DNA of 64,000 nucleotides from Spirosoma endbachense (GCF_010233585.1 NZ_CP045997.1:4779284-4843283), one strand, 5' to 3'; shown: positions 19,311 through 28,517, counted from the first letter of the stretch. A program made the numbers and translations. The notes: a model not told the origin generated them from the letters alone.

Positions 19311-19901
19311 TCAGGGCAATAAAAATACGGTTAATGTTTTGGAGCCATGAGCACCAATCACCAGCGACTGTTCAATGTCGGCGGTTTTGGATGGGCCCGC
19401 AATGAACGTTCCGAACCCCGTACTGGTGTCGATGAGCCGGTAAGCTTCGTGCATGTTGCCAACGAGATTCTTTTCTGACAAAACGATCGATAGATTGAGC
19501 GTAATGAAGGGCATGGCACGAATACCGATAGCTGTTTCATCGAGCCAGATCGCTGCATTTTCGGCAACGCCAACAATACCTTGCAGGACAACAAGATGAA
19601 GATCAACTAAAAGGCGGAGATCCTCCTGCGGGGTAAAGTTACTAATTTCAAGGCCCGGAACGCGACTTAGTATCGGTAACGTAAGGTCATACTCTTCGGA
19701 CAGGAATGCGCTTGCCTCCGCCAGTGAAGTTACCCGTATGGCCTGGCCCCCATTGGTCTGCACCATTTTCATGAACGAGTCTACCAGATTATCCGCCGAA
19801 ATATTGGGCGGGAAACCGATCGTTTCAGGTAAGGGCAGTAAATCGGGTTTGCCCCGGCCAATAGCGGCCAGAATGGTTTCTCGGGTGGTTGGGTTAGCCA
19901 T
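19311..19901 (-). CDS. lutC: LUD-domain protein LutC, lactate utilisation
   Basis: A member of the LUD family (PF02589) and third subunit of the LutABC L-lactate dehydrogenase system. Features include MANPTTRETILAAIGRG at the start, VGVAENAAIWLDE, and the C-terminal FIAGPSKTADIEQSLVIGAHG motif typical of LutC. I prefer the ATG at 19901 (overlapping the lutB stop by 8 bp) over the ORF start at 19925. It is last in the order lutA-lutB-lutC on the minus strand, translationally coupled to lutB. Confidence 0.92.
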   Translation of the reverse strand: MANPTTRETILAAIGRGKPDLLPLPETIGFPPNISADNLVDSFMKMVQTNGGQAIRVTSLAEASAFLSEEYDLTLPILSRVPGLEISNFTPQEDLRLLVDLHLVVLQGIVGVAENAAIWLDETAIGIRAMPFITLNLSIVLSEKNLVGNMHEAYRLIDTSTGFGTFIAGPSKTADIEQSLVIGAHGSKTLTVFLLP

Positions 19902-21282
19902 TTTTTTTCTGGTTTTGTTGAGCATACCAATCCCGGAAACTCTGCTCGGGGGGCTTAGGCATATCGCGATGAATGGCCCACGGATTCAGGCTGGGTTTGT
20001 TGGCCAGCGACGGAAATTTCTGCATGAACCAACGCCCTGCCCGACCGGCAAACCGATACAGCCACGGATGACTAAATAAAACGTCCATACCGGTCATTCC
20101 CACCTTTTTGGTAGACTCCACAGCGCCTGCTTCGCCCAATACCTGCCGCCATTTATATAACTGCTGATGGATGTCGATCTTAACGGGGCACACATTGGTG
20201 CATGAGCCGCAGAGCGTTGACGCGAAAGGTAAATCGGCATACTCTTTCATGTCGATGTTTGGGGCAAGAATGGAGCCAATAGGCCCCGCAACAGCCGTAT
20301 GGTAACTATGCCCGCCACTGCGCCGATAGACCGGGCAGGTATTCATGCAGGCTCCACAGCGAATGCACTTCAGCGAGTTGCGAAAATCGGGGCTTGCCAA
20401 CTGGCGTGTCCGGCCGTTATCGACCAGTACCAGGTGCATTTCCTGGCCCGGCGCGGGTTTCCGGAAATGGCTGGAGTAGGTCGTTACTGCCTGACCTGTA
20501 GCTGATCGTGCCAGTAATCGGAGGAATACACCAAGGTGTTCGGCCTGCGGAATGACTTTTTCGATACCCATGCAGGCAATGTGAACTTTGGCCAGATGGG
20601 CACCCAGATCGGCGTTACCTTCGTTGGTGCAGACAACAAAACCACCTGTTTCGGCGATGGCGAAATTGACACCCGTAATGGCTACATCAGCCAGCAGGAA
20701 TTTCTGGCGAAGGTGAATTCGGGCGGCTTCGGTAAGGTATTGCGGATCGGTTGCTCCAGCTTCGGTGCCTAAATGGATGTGAAACAGATCACCTATGTGT
20801 TTCTTTTTGAGGTGAATGGCGGGCAGAACAATATGGCTCGGCGGCTCATTGCGAAGCTGCACGATCCGCTCGCCCAAATCCGTGTCGATAACCTCAATTC
20901 CTTCCTTGATCAGGAAAGGGTTCAAATGACACTCTTCGGTGAGCATGGACTTACTCTTGACGATCTTGGTAGCCTTATGCTTCCGCATTATATCCAGCAC
21001 GATCTGATTGTGTTCGTCGCCGTTGGCTGCCCAGTGAACAATAATGCCATTTTGCCGGGCATTTTCTTCCAGCTGGATCAGGTAATCGTCTAACTTCGAG
21101 AGGGTGTGTGCCTTTATTTGCGAGGCTTGTTCACGCAATTGCTCCCACTCAGGCAGCGATTGAGCGGCCCGGTCGCGCTTGCTGCGCACAAACCAGAGTG
21201 TTTCATTATGCCAGTCTGTATTTTCCTCGTCACGCAGGAAAGCCTCAGCGGCTTTGGCGTGTTTGGGAGAAGCAGTATCCAT
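19894..21282 (-). CDS. lutB: Iron-sulfur protein LutB, lactate utilisation
   Basis: The N-terminal LUD domain contains IVKSKSMLTEECHLNPFL and NFAIAETGGFVVCTNEGN. A ferredoxin-like [4Fe-4S] region follows with CIRCGACMNTCPVYR and CGSCTNVCPVKID, giving eight cluster cysteines. With LutA and LutC it oxidises L-lactate to pyruvate in the cytoplasm. The start is placed at the ATG at 21282 (MDTASPKHAKAAEAF), because the ORF extension to 21384 overlaps lutA and lacks homology. This gives 462 residues, the usual length. It overlaps lutC by 8 bp. Confidence 0.94.
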   Translation of the reverse strand: MDTASPKHAKAAEAFLRDEENTDWHNETLWFVRSKRDRAAQSLPEWEQLREQASQIKAHTLSKLDDYLIQLEENARQNGIIVHWAANGDEHNQIVLDIMRKHKATKIVKSKSMLTEECHLNPFLIKEGIEVIDTDLGERIVQLRNEPPSHIVLPAIHLKKKHIGDLFHIHLGTEAGATDPQYLTEAARIHLRQKFLLADVAITGVNFAIAETGGFVVCTNEGNADLGAHLAKVHIACMGIEKVIPQAEHLGVFLRLLARSATGQAVTTYSSHFRKPAPGQEMHLVLVDNGRTRQLASPDFRNSLKCIRCGACMNTCPVYRRSGGHSYHTAVAGPIGSILAPNIDMKEYADLPFASTLCGSCTNVCPVKIDIHQQLYKWRQVLGEAGAVESTKKVGMTGMDVLFSHPWLYRFAGRAGRWFMQKFPSLANKPSLNPWAIHRDMPKPPEQSFRDWYAQQNQKKNG

Positions 21283-21293
21283 TCGTTTGTTGT

Positions 21294-22034
21294 TTAATTT
21301 CCTGAGGTCAGAATTTCGGCAATGTGCATCACGCGTACCGGACTCTTCTGACGACGTAATACGCCTTCTAACTGCATCAGGCACGACATGTCGCCACCTG
21401 TAATTACTTCAGCGCCATGACGGAGGTGATCATCGACGCGATCTTTTCCCATCTTGGATGACAACGCTTCTTCAAACACGCAGAACGTGCCACCGAAGCC
21501 ACAGCATTCGTCAGGCTGAGAGAGCGGTACGAGGTCGAGGCCATCGACCAGATTCAGCAAGTGTTCGGGTTTCGAAAACTTGGGCGCGACCAGTTCTGAC
21601 ATTGACGACAATTTCAGACCCCGCTGGCCGTGGCAGCTGGTATGTAACCCGACCCGATGCGGAAAACGCGCTTTGGGCAATTCTTCGACTTTCAGAACAT
21701 CAGTCAGAAATTCGCAGAGTTCGTAAACGTTGTTGCGTAACCGGGTTGCTTCCGCGGGTTGTTCGTCGGAATGAAGGTGCTCTTTTAAATGCAGGACACA
21801 ACTGCCGGAAGGCCCGACAACAACGTCGCAATCAGCGAAATTGCGGATAAAATTTTTGTCGCAACCGGCCGATAAACTCTGGAAACCAGAGTTGGCCATT
21901 GGCTGACCGCAGCAGGTCTGTTCCATTGGAAACACAACCTTAACACCGAGTGATTCGAGCAAGCGTAGTGTGGCAATGCCCACATTCGGATAAAATTGAT
22001 CGACGTAACAGGGAATAAATAAGCCTACGTTCAT
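21294..22034 (-). CDS. lutA: (Fe-S)-binding protein LutA, lactate utilisation
   Basis: A 246-residue protein with two CCG domains: TCCGQPMANSG near residue 40 and ECCGFGGTFCVFEEALSSKMG near residue 175. The HTSCHGQRGL motif lies between them. This is the LutA/YkgE subunit, related to GlpC and heterodisulfide reductase subunit B. It is first in the lutABC operon, 11 bp before the lutB start. RhaT is upstream on the same strand with an 85-bp gap. Confidence 0.94.
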   Translation of the reverse strand: MNVGLFIPCYVDQFYPNVGIATLRLLESLGVKVVFPMEQTCCGQPMANSGFQSLSAGCDKNFIRNFADCDVVVGPSGSCVLHLKEHLHSDEQPAEATRLRNNVYELCEFLTDVLKVEELPKARFPHRVGLHTSCHGQRGLKLSSMSELVAPKFSKPEHLLNLVDGLDLVPLSQPDECCGFGGTFCVFEEALSSKMGKDRVDDHLRHGAEVITGGDMSCLMQLEGVLRRQKSPVRVMHIAEILTSGN

Positions 22035-22119
22035 CTTTTACATGAAATCACCTACGAAAATAACGAAATATGGCGCATGAACGGGCCTATTTCTGTGAAT
22101 AAACTCAACGACAGGCTCA

Positions 22120-23154
22120 TTAAGCCTGGGTTCCCAGACCGATTAATACGGTCGACAGAACAATCAATAGTAAACCAGCAAACACCACGCTATAGGTTCG
22201 GCGGCTGGCTCCCCGCCATTCCCAAAGTACTAAACCCCAGAGTGTGCTGAAGGTAATAATAAAGGCCATGTGCATTGTCCAGCCCGCAAACCGAATGCCA
22301 TCTGGCAGGTAGTTATCGCCCATGCCGTAGAAGAAAAACTGGAAATACCAGGTCGTTCCGGCGAGCATTGCCCAGATGTAGTTACGAAGCAGCGGTGTCT
22401 GACTATCCGTATAATCGCCGAATGACCGATTTCGGCGATTTAGAATCATGCACCAGATGAAATTGGTTGTAAAGCCACCGAACATCAGCACCGGATAAAT
22501 TGCATTGTTTTGCCAGAGCGGGTCGGTTCCGTTCGTAACGGCCATTTTTGCAATCGGTTTTCCTGCTGTCAGCGCAAAAGCGAAACAGGCGCTCAGAATG
22601 CCCGAAATGGTGGCGACGATAATTCCTTTTTTGAGGTTAAATTCGGCAACGGTGGCTTTTTGTTGCGCCGGGTTGAGTTCCCGCTCTTTCAAGACACCAG
22701 CCCAGCCACAAACGGCAATTCCAGCCAGACATAACGCCACTCCGCCCAGTGTGTAATGACCCGTACTGGTGTGGAGAAGCATATCTATTTTTCCGTCCCA
22801 GATCGGTGGTACAAGGGTTCCAAACGCCGAGCAATAACCCAATGCTACAGCCATACCCAGAGAGATACCCAGATATCGCATGGTCAGGCCGAAGGTTAAT
22901 CCGCCAATGCCCCAAAGAACGCCAAAAAAATAGGTCCAGAAGAGGGTATTGCTATTGGCCGATGTGATACTTGGAATCAGCCCATGTACGGTTAAACTCC
23001 CCATCACCCAGGGCACAATGATCCATGATGCCACCCCGCCCACAATCCAGGCACTCTCCCACGACCATTGCTTAACGTTACGGAAGGGCAAATAAAAACT
23101 GCCGGAAGCAAACCCGCCGACAGCATGATAAAAAACTCCCAAAATGGCATTCAT
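22120..23154 (-). CDS. rhaT: L-rhamnose/H+ symporter RhaT
   Basis: A 344-residue polytopic membrane protein with about ten TM helices, beginning MNAILGVFYHAVGGFASGSFY. The motifs YLPFRNVKQWSWESAWIVGG and FTTNFIWCMILNRRN and the final TM block match the RhaT family (DMT superfamily). It imports L-rhamnose. Its position upstream of lutABC fits a rhamnose route ending in lactaldehyde or L-lactate, which LutABC would feed to pyruvate; this link is inference. No rhaA/B/D genes are in the window. Confidence 0.92.
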   Translation of the reverse strand: MNAILGVFYHAVGGFASGSFYLPFRNVKQWSWESAWIVGGVASWIIVPWVMGSLTVHGLIPSITSANSNTLFWTYFFGVLWGIGGLTFGLTMRYLGISLGMAVALGYCSAFGTLVPPIWDGKIDMLLHTSTGHYTLGGVALCLAGIAVCGWAGVLKERELNPAQQKATVAEFNLKKGIIVATISGILSACFAFALTAGKPIAKMAVTNGTDPLWQNNAIYPVLMFGGFTTNFIWCMILNRRNRSFGDYTDSQTPLLRNYIWAMLAGTTWYFQFFFYGMGDNYLPDGIRFAGWTMHMAFIITFSTLWGLVLWEWRGASRRTYSVVFAGLLLIVLSTVLIGLGTQA

Positions 23155-23472
23155 AGAAAAACGGTTTAGGAAAATGTCAGACGGATCAACCGCCCACCGG
23201 TCAGGGAAAAAGACAGTAACTTGTAAAGATGATACGTAATGACGAGAGAACTTTCCTGCTCTTTCCTGCCGTGTTCAGAAACAGAACGTTTTACGCGCCT
23301 TCTCTGATAAGAATCTGAGGGTGTATGCCTACTCATTTACGAGAATGGCAGCTATCACCTAAGTTTCGTCAACAGAATTTGTTCATAAATCAACTAAAAA
23401 TAACGCGACTGGCACCGCATTAATCTATCGGCACCAGTCGCGTCTCCCGAAACTGTAGAATTTCAAGCAGAA
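23155..23472. other. Intergenic region upstream of rhaT
   Basis: 318 bp with no gene. It must hold the rhaT promoter on the minus strand, but no clear -7/-33 pair was recognised. The right part contains the hairpin listed at 23403-23443. Confidence 0.5.
23403..23443 (-). terminator. Hairpin after the isochorismatase-like gene
   Basis: Arms ACGCGACTGG (23403-23412) and CCAGTCGCGT (23434-23443) pair perfectly, and a 3-bp continuation follows after a 2-nt mismatch. It lies 30 bp beyond the stop codon of the minus-strand hydrolase gene. There is no long T-tract. Confidence 0.5.
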
Positions 23473-24114
23473 TCAGGCCGAGTAACCCCGTGTTTCTACT
23501 TCCTGAACAGCTTCACCTGTCAGTTCATCTAAAAACTGATCGTGAGTCATGGGTTTAGAAAACATGGGGAAGTTTTTGGCGCAGGCAAATTTTTGTTCTT
23601 CTTCGCTAAGGGTGGCAGTGCAGTCGGTAAGCGTTACGACTTCAAAGCCTTTTTCGTAGCCGGAACGCATGGTCGATTCCACGCAGCAGTTGGTGAGAAA
23701 ACCACCCAGCGCAATCGTTTCGATGCCTTTACTCCGAAGAATAAAGTCAAGATTGGTGCTGGCGAACGCATCCAGACCGCGTTTACCTTCCAGCACAATA
23801 TCGCCGGGCTGTGGGGCCAGCGAGTCGATAATGTCAACGCCCCACGAACCTTTCCGGAACGATTGACTGTCGACCACACCTTTCAAAATGCCATATGGAT
23901 GCTTCGTAATCTCAAAATAGCCTTCCTGAAAGCTAATCGGCGAATGAATAACAACGGCTCCGGCTTCACGGGCTTTCTGGACCAGATCGAGAGTGTTGGC
24001 CAGCATGTTGGTTGATTCCATTACACCCTTAACGGCATCGTGCAGGCTACCACCCGGCGACGTAAAATTGTTCTGATATTCGATCAGGACGACGGCGGTT
24101 TTTTGCGGATTCAT
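23473..24114 (-). CDS. Isochorismatase-family cysteine hydrolase
   Basis: A 213-residue cytosolic hydrolase. The family catalytic triad is Asp-Lys-Cys; here the first acidic position is E12 (VLIEYQNNF), the lysine is K111 (EGKRGLDAF) and the nucleophile is C143 or C144 (GGFLTNCCVESTMRSGYEKG). The Glu at the first position occurs in a recognised subgroup of the family. The substrate (nicotinamide, N-carbamoyl or other amide) cannot be assigned. It stands alone, with 250 bp upstream and a hairpin downstream. Confidence 0.88.
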   Translation of the reverse strand: MNPQKTAVVLIEYQNNFTSPGGSLHDAVKGVMESTNMLANTLDLVQKAREAGAVVIHSPISFQEGYFEITKHPYGILKGVVDSQSFRKGSWGVDIIDSLAPQPGDIVLEGKRGLDAFASTNLDFILRSKGIETIALGGFLTNCCVESTMRSGYEKGFEVVTLTDCTATLSEEEQKFACAKNFPMFSKPMTHDQFLDELTGEAVQEVETRGYSA

Positions 24115-24364
24115 GACGGTTTGGTTTTAAAGGTTTGTTAGTATTCTTCAGCGAATGCCTTTCTGTATTATCTGGAACGTGGACGAGCGGTTCTTTATTA
24201 ACTAAAGTACCCTGAAGGTTGTGTTTACTCCAATGCCTGCCCGGCTATGATTCGAAACTTTTGGCAAAATCGCGGTAGTAACGTGAAGGAGTTCGTTTGT
24301 TTGGTAAGTATAATTTGATGCTGAAAAACAGAACGTTACAGATTATTGCTCATCTGGATTAACT

Positions 24365-24922
24365 TCACTTCTGGAAGTCCCACAAGACAATCACCCAGGT
24401 TTCGCCAATGGCTGGATCGTAGAATTCGTGTAGTGTTTCGAAGCCAACGCGAGCATGGGCGCGAAGGGAGCGGATATTGTTGGCTGAAATATCGGTTATT
24501 AATACCTGATAGCGATCGCTATAGACATCGCGGTGGTGCTGAAACATCCGGTCGAATATCCGTTGTCCCCGATAACCCTCCGCCACACAAACCTGACCCA
24601 TTACATACCAGGCATGGTCGCGTAGGGGTTTGCCGTCGTATTGTAGTGTGTCGATCAATCCGAAAAGAGGTAATAATTCCGGAACATCGGCTCCAAATTC
24701 AGGCAGCATCGTCAGGGCGTAACCGACTACCGTTTCGCCATCTTTGGCAATAATACTTGGAGCCGCCAGATTCATGCGACTCAGAATGGCGGGGTCATGC
24801 TCGACCGTTACGAATCCCTGATCGACCTGCACCTCGACGGATACATTTTTGCGGAGGTTTGCCTGTTGCAGTGCCAGAATTCCCTGCACATCAGCTTCAG
24901 ACTGGACGGTGGTGATGGTCAT
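24365..24922 (-). CDS. GNAT-family N-acetyltransferase
   Basis: A 185-residue protein with the GNAT fold. Acetyl-CoA-binding motif A is at about residues 110-125 (QVCVAEGYRGQRIFDRMF), preceded by the central strand KDGETVVGYALTML. ITDISANNIRSLRAHARVGFETL is the typical final helix-strand. The substrate is unknown. It lies 48 bp downstream of the enolase-superfamily gene stop region on the minus strand and may be co-transcribed with it. Confidence 0.85.
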   Translation of the reverse strand: MTITTVQSEADVQGILALQQANLRKNVSVEVQVDQGFVTVEHDPAILSRMNLAAPSIIAKDGETVVGYALTMLPEFGADVPELLPLFGLIDTLQYDGKPLRDHAWYVMGQVCVAEGYRGQRIFDRMFQHHRDVYSDRYQVLITDISANNIRSLRAHARVGFETLHEFYDPAIGETWVIVLWDFQK

Positions 24923-24970
24923 CTAATGAAGGATTATGCATGAAGAGTGAAACGTGTTGACCCTTCATTT

Positions 24971-26071
24971 TTAACTAATTGTCATTCGCTCAGATTTTGC
25001 CAGGAATGCGGTATCTACTTCAGCGCCAATGCCGGGCGTATCGGGTAGTGTAATCTGATAACCGTTGTAGGTAATGCCGCCGTAGATCGGATCATGGGCA
25101 TGCTCAAAACAGCCATCCAGGTCGCAGAAACGCACGTTTTGCCGGGCAGCAGCAAAATGGGCATTGGCTGTTAATGCCAACCGTGACTCCGACATACACC
25201 CAATCATGCAGGGTATACCGGCGGCTTCGGCGATGGCGTTGATTTTGAGGGCTTCAAAAATACCCCCACTTTTGGAGAGTTTAATATTGAAGTAATCAAC
25301 GGCTTCTTCACGTACCAGCCGGATCGCATCCGTCGAATCGAACAGGCTTTCATCGGCCATGATCGGCACGGTCGAAAGCTGACGAATTTGGCGTAATCCG
25401 GCAATATCGTGACGCTTAATCGGTTGCTCGCAGTATTGTACATTCCAATTACCGATAGCACGGAGCACACCTGAAGCAGTCACCACATCCCATCCCTGAT
25501 TGGCGTCGGTGCGGATGGGTATACTATCGCCAATCGCTTTTCGAATGGCTTCGATGCGTCTAATATCGTCTTGCAATGTGGTGCCTAACTTTACTTTGAT
25601 GGCATCTGCGCCCTTTTCCTGAATCCGAAGCGCATCTTCCACCATCCGTTCGGGCGTATTGATATAGATCGTTTCGTCGGTGACGAGTGGTCGTTTCGAT
25701 CCGCCTAAAAATTGGTAGAGCGGCATCCGGGCGGCTTTGGCAGCAATGTCATAAAGAGCCATATCGAACGCCGATCGCGTAGTCGGGTGGCCGGGCAGGT
25801 ATCGTGTCAGTGCATTGATACAACCTTCTATATCGAGCGGGTCACGACCGATCAGCAGCCGGGCCATGTCATCGGCAGCGGCCATGCCCGATGCCTGCGT
25901 TTCGCCGACGATCATCCAGAAAGGCGACCCTTCGCCCCAACCGGTAATATGTTCGTCGGTTTGAATTTCGACTAGTATGTTCCGGGCGTTTTCAATCGTA
26001 CCCAGTGAAATGGCAATTGGCGCTTTCAGCGGAATATCGAAGCGATAGAGGGCAATCTGGGTGATTTTCAT
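24971..26071 (-). CDS. Enolase-superfamily enzyme, dipeptide-epimerase-like
   Basis: A mandelate racemase/muconate lactonising enzyme fold (366 residues from the ATG at 26071, MKITQIALYRFDIPLKAP). The N-terminal cap is followed by a barrel with the KxK motif in DAIKVKLGT, then metal ligands in RTDANQGW, CEQPI and MADESLF. The opposing lysine is in YFNIKLSKSGG, and the final barrel strand has CDLDGC. The KxK plus DxD arrangement points to L-Ala-D/L-Glu epimerase-type dipeptide epimerases, active in murein peptide recycling. Muconate cycloisomerase or o-succinylbenzoate synthase are less likely alternatives. Confidence 0.83.
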   Translation of the reverse strand: MKITQIALYRFDIPLKAPIAISLGTIENARNILVEIQTDEHITGWGEGSPFWMIVGETQASGMAAADDMARLLIGRDPLDIEGCINALTRYLPGHPTTRSAFDMALYDIAAKAARMPLYQFLGGSKRPLVTDETIYINTPERMVEDALRIQEKGADAIKVKLGTTLQDDIRRIEAIRKAIGDSIPIRTDANQGWDVVTASGVLRAIGNWNVQYCEQPIKRHDIAGLRQIRQLSTVPIMADESLFDSTDAIRLVREEAVDYFNIKLSKSGGIFEALKINAIAEAAGIPCMIGCMSESRLALTANAHFAAARQNVRFCDLDGCFEHAHDPIYGGITYNGYQITLPDTPGIGAEVDTAFLAKSERMTIS

Positions 26072-26154
26072 GCTTACAAGCAAAGGATAGCGCACAGGTC
26101 GCAAAGTCATTCAGCTTAATGAACGCTGCCCTTTGCGACCTGTGCGTTTAAAAA

Positions 26155-27285
26155 TTACTTCGGGAACTGGCCTTTATCAAGACCGGGAATAATGCGCAGG
26201 GCATTTTTGTAATACACCTTTTTCAGCACTTCATCGGGAAGCCCCATGCCATACATGCGCCAGAACGCATGGTATTTTTTATGGTAAGGAAAATATTCAT
26301 CGTCGGTTTCGAGAACGCGGAAATAAGTCGCATATTCGGCCGGAACCCAACTGTCTTTGCCGAACAAAATCCGGTCCTGATATTTCTCGAAGAACTTCCG
26401 GGAGGCTCGTGGCTGGCGGCCCAGTTCGGCAATAACAGCCCCAATCTCGACATTCATGTTCGGGAAAACCTTCATTAAACTGTCGAGTTTATTGAGGTCA
26501 TTCGGGTACCAGCCCATGTGTGCTGCAATGAATGTAGTTTTCGGATGTTTGCGGAATACATTGTGCTGCTCGGCAATGAGTTGTTCCCAGGGGACAGGAT
26601 CATTCGGAGAGCGTTTGCGACCAGCGTGGAGCTTCAGTTCGAGCCAGCGTTCGTTGTAGCGGTCCATGGGGTCCCAGAACGATTTGGGATCGGCCGTATG
26701 AATCAGGACCGGAACGCCCAGTTCACCACATTTGGCCCAGATGGGGTCAAGACGAGGATCATCAACCCGAACGCGTTTGCCTTTGTCGTCTTTAACGCTG
26801 AACCCCAGATTTTTATAGATCTTTAACCCCCTGGCTCCTTTCTTTACGTCATCTTCAAGAGTTTTTACGGCCTTGGCTGTCCAGTCTTTATCGTTCACAT
26901 CGCCGAAATTAAGGTTCGTAAACAGAGCCAGTCGTTTCGGGTTACTTTTCTGAACATTGGCCAGCGCATTGTCGAAAAATTTAGTGCTTTCGGTTTCGTT
27001 GCTGCTAAATCCGCGTCCGCTCAGGTTAACCATCAACCCCATATTCAGGCTATCCATCTGCGCAATCAGCTTGCTCAGATCGGCATTATCCATCTGATAC
27101 TGATGGTTATGCACATCGATGAATGGATATTTCGAGCGTGTTAGTTTATGTTCCGGCACTTTTAGCGTCGAAACCGGATCATATTCTTCAAAGCCCAGGG
27201 GCTCGGCGGGTTGGGCAGGTTTAGGCTGACCACAGGCAACTAATCCTGTCAGCAGGATTGCCGGAAGGTAGAGGAGGTTCTTCAT
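26155..27285 (-). CDS. Amidohydrolase-family lipoprotein
   Basis: A 376-residue lipoprotein (LLTGLVAC lipobox) carrying an amidohydrolase-2 (PF04909) TIM barrel. Metal-site candidates are PFIDVHNHQYQ near residue 55, VPVLIHTAD near residue 193, FIAAHMGWYPND, and RILFGKDSWVP. The substrate is unknown; relatives include decarboxylases and lactonases. It is upstream of the dipeptide-epimerase-like gene on the same strand with an 83-bp gap, and 20 bp downstream of ispF. Confidence 0.85.
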   Translation of the reverse strand: MKNLLYLPAILLTGLVACGQPKPAQPAEPLGFEEYDPVSTLKVPEHKLTRSKYPFIDVHNHQYQMDNADLSKLIAQMDSLNMGLMVNLSGRGFSSNETESTKFFDNALANVQKSNPKRLALFTNLNFGDVNDKDWTAKAVKTLEDDVKKGARGLKIYKNLGFSVKDDKGKRVRVDDPRLDPIWAKCGELGVPVLIHTADPKSFWDPMDRYNERWLELKLHAGRKRSPNDPVPWEQLIAEQHNVFRKHPKTTFIAAHMGWYPNDLNKLDSLMKVFPNMNVEIGAVIAELGRQPRASRKFFEKYQDRILFGKDSWVPAEYATYFRVLETDDEYFPYHKKYHAFWRMYGMGLPDEVLKKVYYKNALRIIPGLDKGQFPK

Positions 27286-27305
27286 AGACAGATTGTATTT
27301 ACAAA

Positions 27306-27785
27306 CTAACCCCTAAAGATAAGGGCCACGCAATGAGCTGCAATACCTTCGCCCCGCCCCACAAACCCAATGTGCTCGGAGGTGGTTGCTTTAATTGAAA
27401 TATCATCTTCCGGAATGGCCATAACCTCAGACAGACACACTTTCATGGCCGGAATGTGCGGATTGAGTTTTGGCTCCTGCAAAACGACGGTCACATCCAC
27501 ATTCGAGATTTCGTAGCCAGCCCCGCGCACCATTTTGAGTACTTCGGCCAGCAGTAATTTGCTGTCTACACCTTTCCAGCGTGGGTCTTTATCCGAAAAA
27601 TGGTAGCCAATATTTCGCATGTTGGCAGCACCCAGCAACGCATCGCACAACACATGACATACTACATCGGCATCGGAATGACCAACGGGTCCAAATGCAC
27701 TCGGAATCAGAATGCCTCCCAGCCAGAAGGGGCGTCCTGATTCAAGGCGGTGAACGTCGTATCCTTGTCCTACTCGTATTTTCAT
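27306..27785 (-). CDS. ispF: 2-C-methyl-D-erythritol 2,4-cyclodiphosphate synthase IspF
   Basis: 159 residues, MEP isoprenoid pathway: forms MEcPP from CDP-ME 2-phosphate. The metal ligands are visible as D10 and H12 (GQGYDVHRL) and H44. The substrate loop VGHSDADVVCHVLCDALLGA and the C-terminal ATTSEHIGFVGRGEGIAAHCVALI are also present. Its ATG overlaps the original HEPN stop codon as ATGA (27782-27785), so it was translationally coupled to the MNT-HEPN pair upstream. Confidence 0.97.
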   Translation of the reverse strand: MKIRVGQGYDVHRLESGRPFWLGGILIPSAFGPVGHSDADVVCHVLCDALLGAANMRNIGYHFSDKDPRWKGVDSKLLLAEVLKMVRGAGYEISNVDVTVVLQEPKLNPHIPAMKVCLSEVMAIPEDDISIKATTSEHIGFVGRGEGIAAHCVALIFRG

Positions 27786-28167
27786 AAGGTAAACCCGTGT
27801 TCTCGTAAATAGGCTTCGGTCTGGAGGAGAAATTCGGATGCTATGTCAATGGCTTTCTGGGCATCTGATTCTGAAACGTCTTCATCTGGATCCTACTCAC
27901 CAGTCTGACATAATTCGAATAACTCGTTGAGTAAAGTCGAGTCTTTTTTGACAAATGGCCCTTTATGAAATTAGCACTAAACAGCCCACGTACGGCAGCA
28001 TGCGATTTTGTTGTAATACGTTTAGTTGCGAGTAAGGCTCGAATCGCATCAAAGTAAGCGTAATAGGCTCTACCACAAGCTCCTCGGAATTTCCCATTCT
28101 GATATAAAATAATTGCCTCCTGTAAGCAGTCTTCAGCAATTAACATATAATTCCCAACTGTACTCAT
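27782..28167 (-). pseudogene. HEPN-domain protein, frameshifted (MNT partner)
   Basis: The frame from 28167 encodes a HEPN domain start (AEDCLQEAIILYQNGKFRGACGRAYYAYFDAIRALLATK, then KSHAAVRGLFSANF) but then leaves the family and stops at 27841. The missing C-terminus is present in the next frame: KGPFVKKDSTLLNELFELC..., DPDEDVSESDAQKAIDIA and FLLQTEAYLREHGF, ending in a TGA at 27782-27784. A 1-nt deletion near 27968-27972 explains the shift. In the restored frame there is also a TAG at 27893-27895 where an aromatic residue would be expected. HEPN proteins are the toxin partners of MNT nucleotidyltransferases; this one should be inactive. It starts as ATGA overlapping the MNT stop. Confidence 0.8.
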
Positions 28168-28517
28168 AAGGTTTTGCCTTCACGACGAACGTTTTGGTAG
28201 AAAAGCAGATCAGAAGACATATACTTTGTCAGTGATACGGGCTTGAACGAAACAAAAACCCCAAATTTGTCCGTTAAATCGCTTGCCCGTTCGCCAAAAA
28301 ACCAAATTTCGTTACCTGCTTTTACCTCTTTATCATATAGAACAACCATATAATCCACATCAGATTCGGGGCGAAAATCCCCTCTTGCATACGAGCCGAA
28401 CAAGATCACCCGGTCAAGACGGTCACCATAAAGTTCAGTCAGCGCCTGTCTGACTTCCTGCGATAAGGCTTGCAATTCATCCGGAGTGAGTGCTTTGGGT
28501 TTATAGGTTGTTTCCAT
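28164..28517 (-). CDS. MNT-type nucleotidyltransferase (HEPN/MNT antitoxin-like)
   Basis: A 117-residue minimal nucleotidyltransferase. The motif GSYARGDFRPESDVD (41-55) contains the GS pair and metal-binding Asp53 and Asp55. In HEPN/MNT systems the MNT protein neutralises the HEPN toxin, in the studied MntA/HepT pair by AMPylating it. The stop codon overlaps the HEPN start by 4 bp (ATGA), and the M16 peptidase stop lies upstream at 28534 with a 16-bp gap. The HEPN partner is broken, so this gene may be a relic or may have another role. Confidence 0.88.
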   Translation of the reverse strand: METTYKPKALTPDELQALSQEVRQALTELYGDRLDRVILFGSYARGDFRPESDVDYMVVLYDKEVKAGNEIWFFGERASDLTDKFGVFVSFKPVSLTKYMSSDLLFYQNVRREGKTL

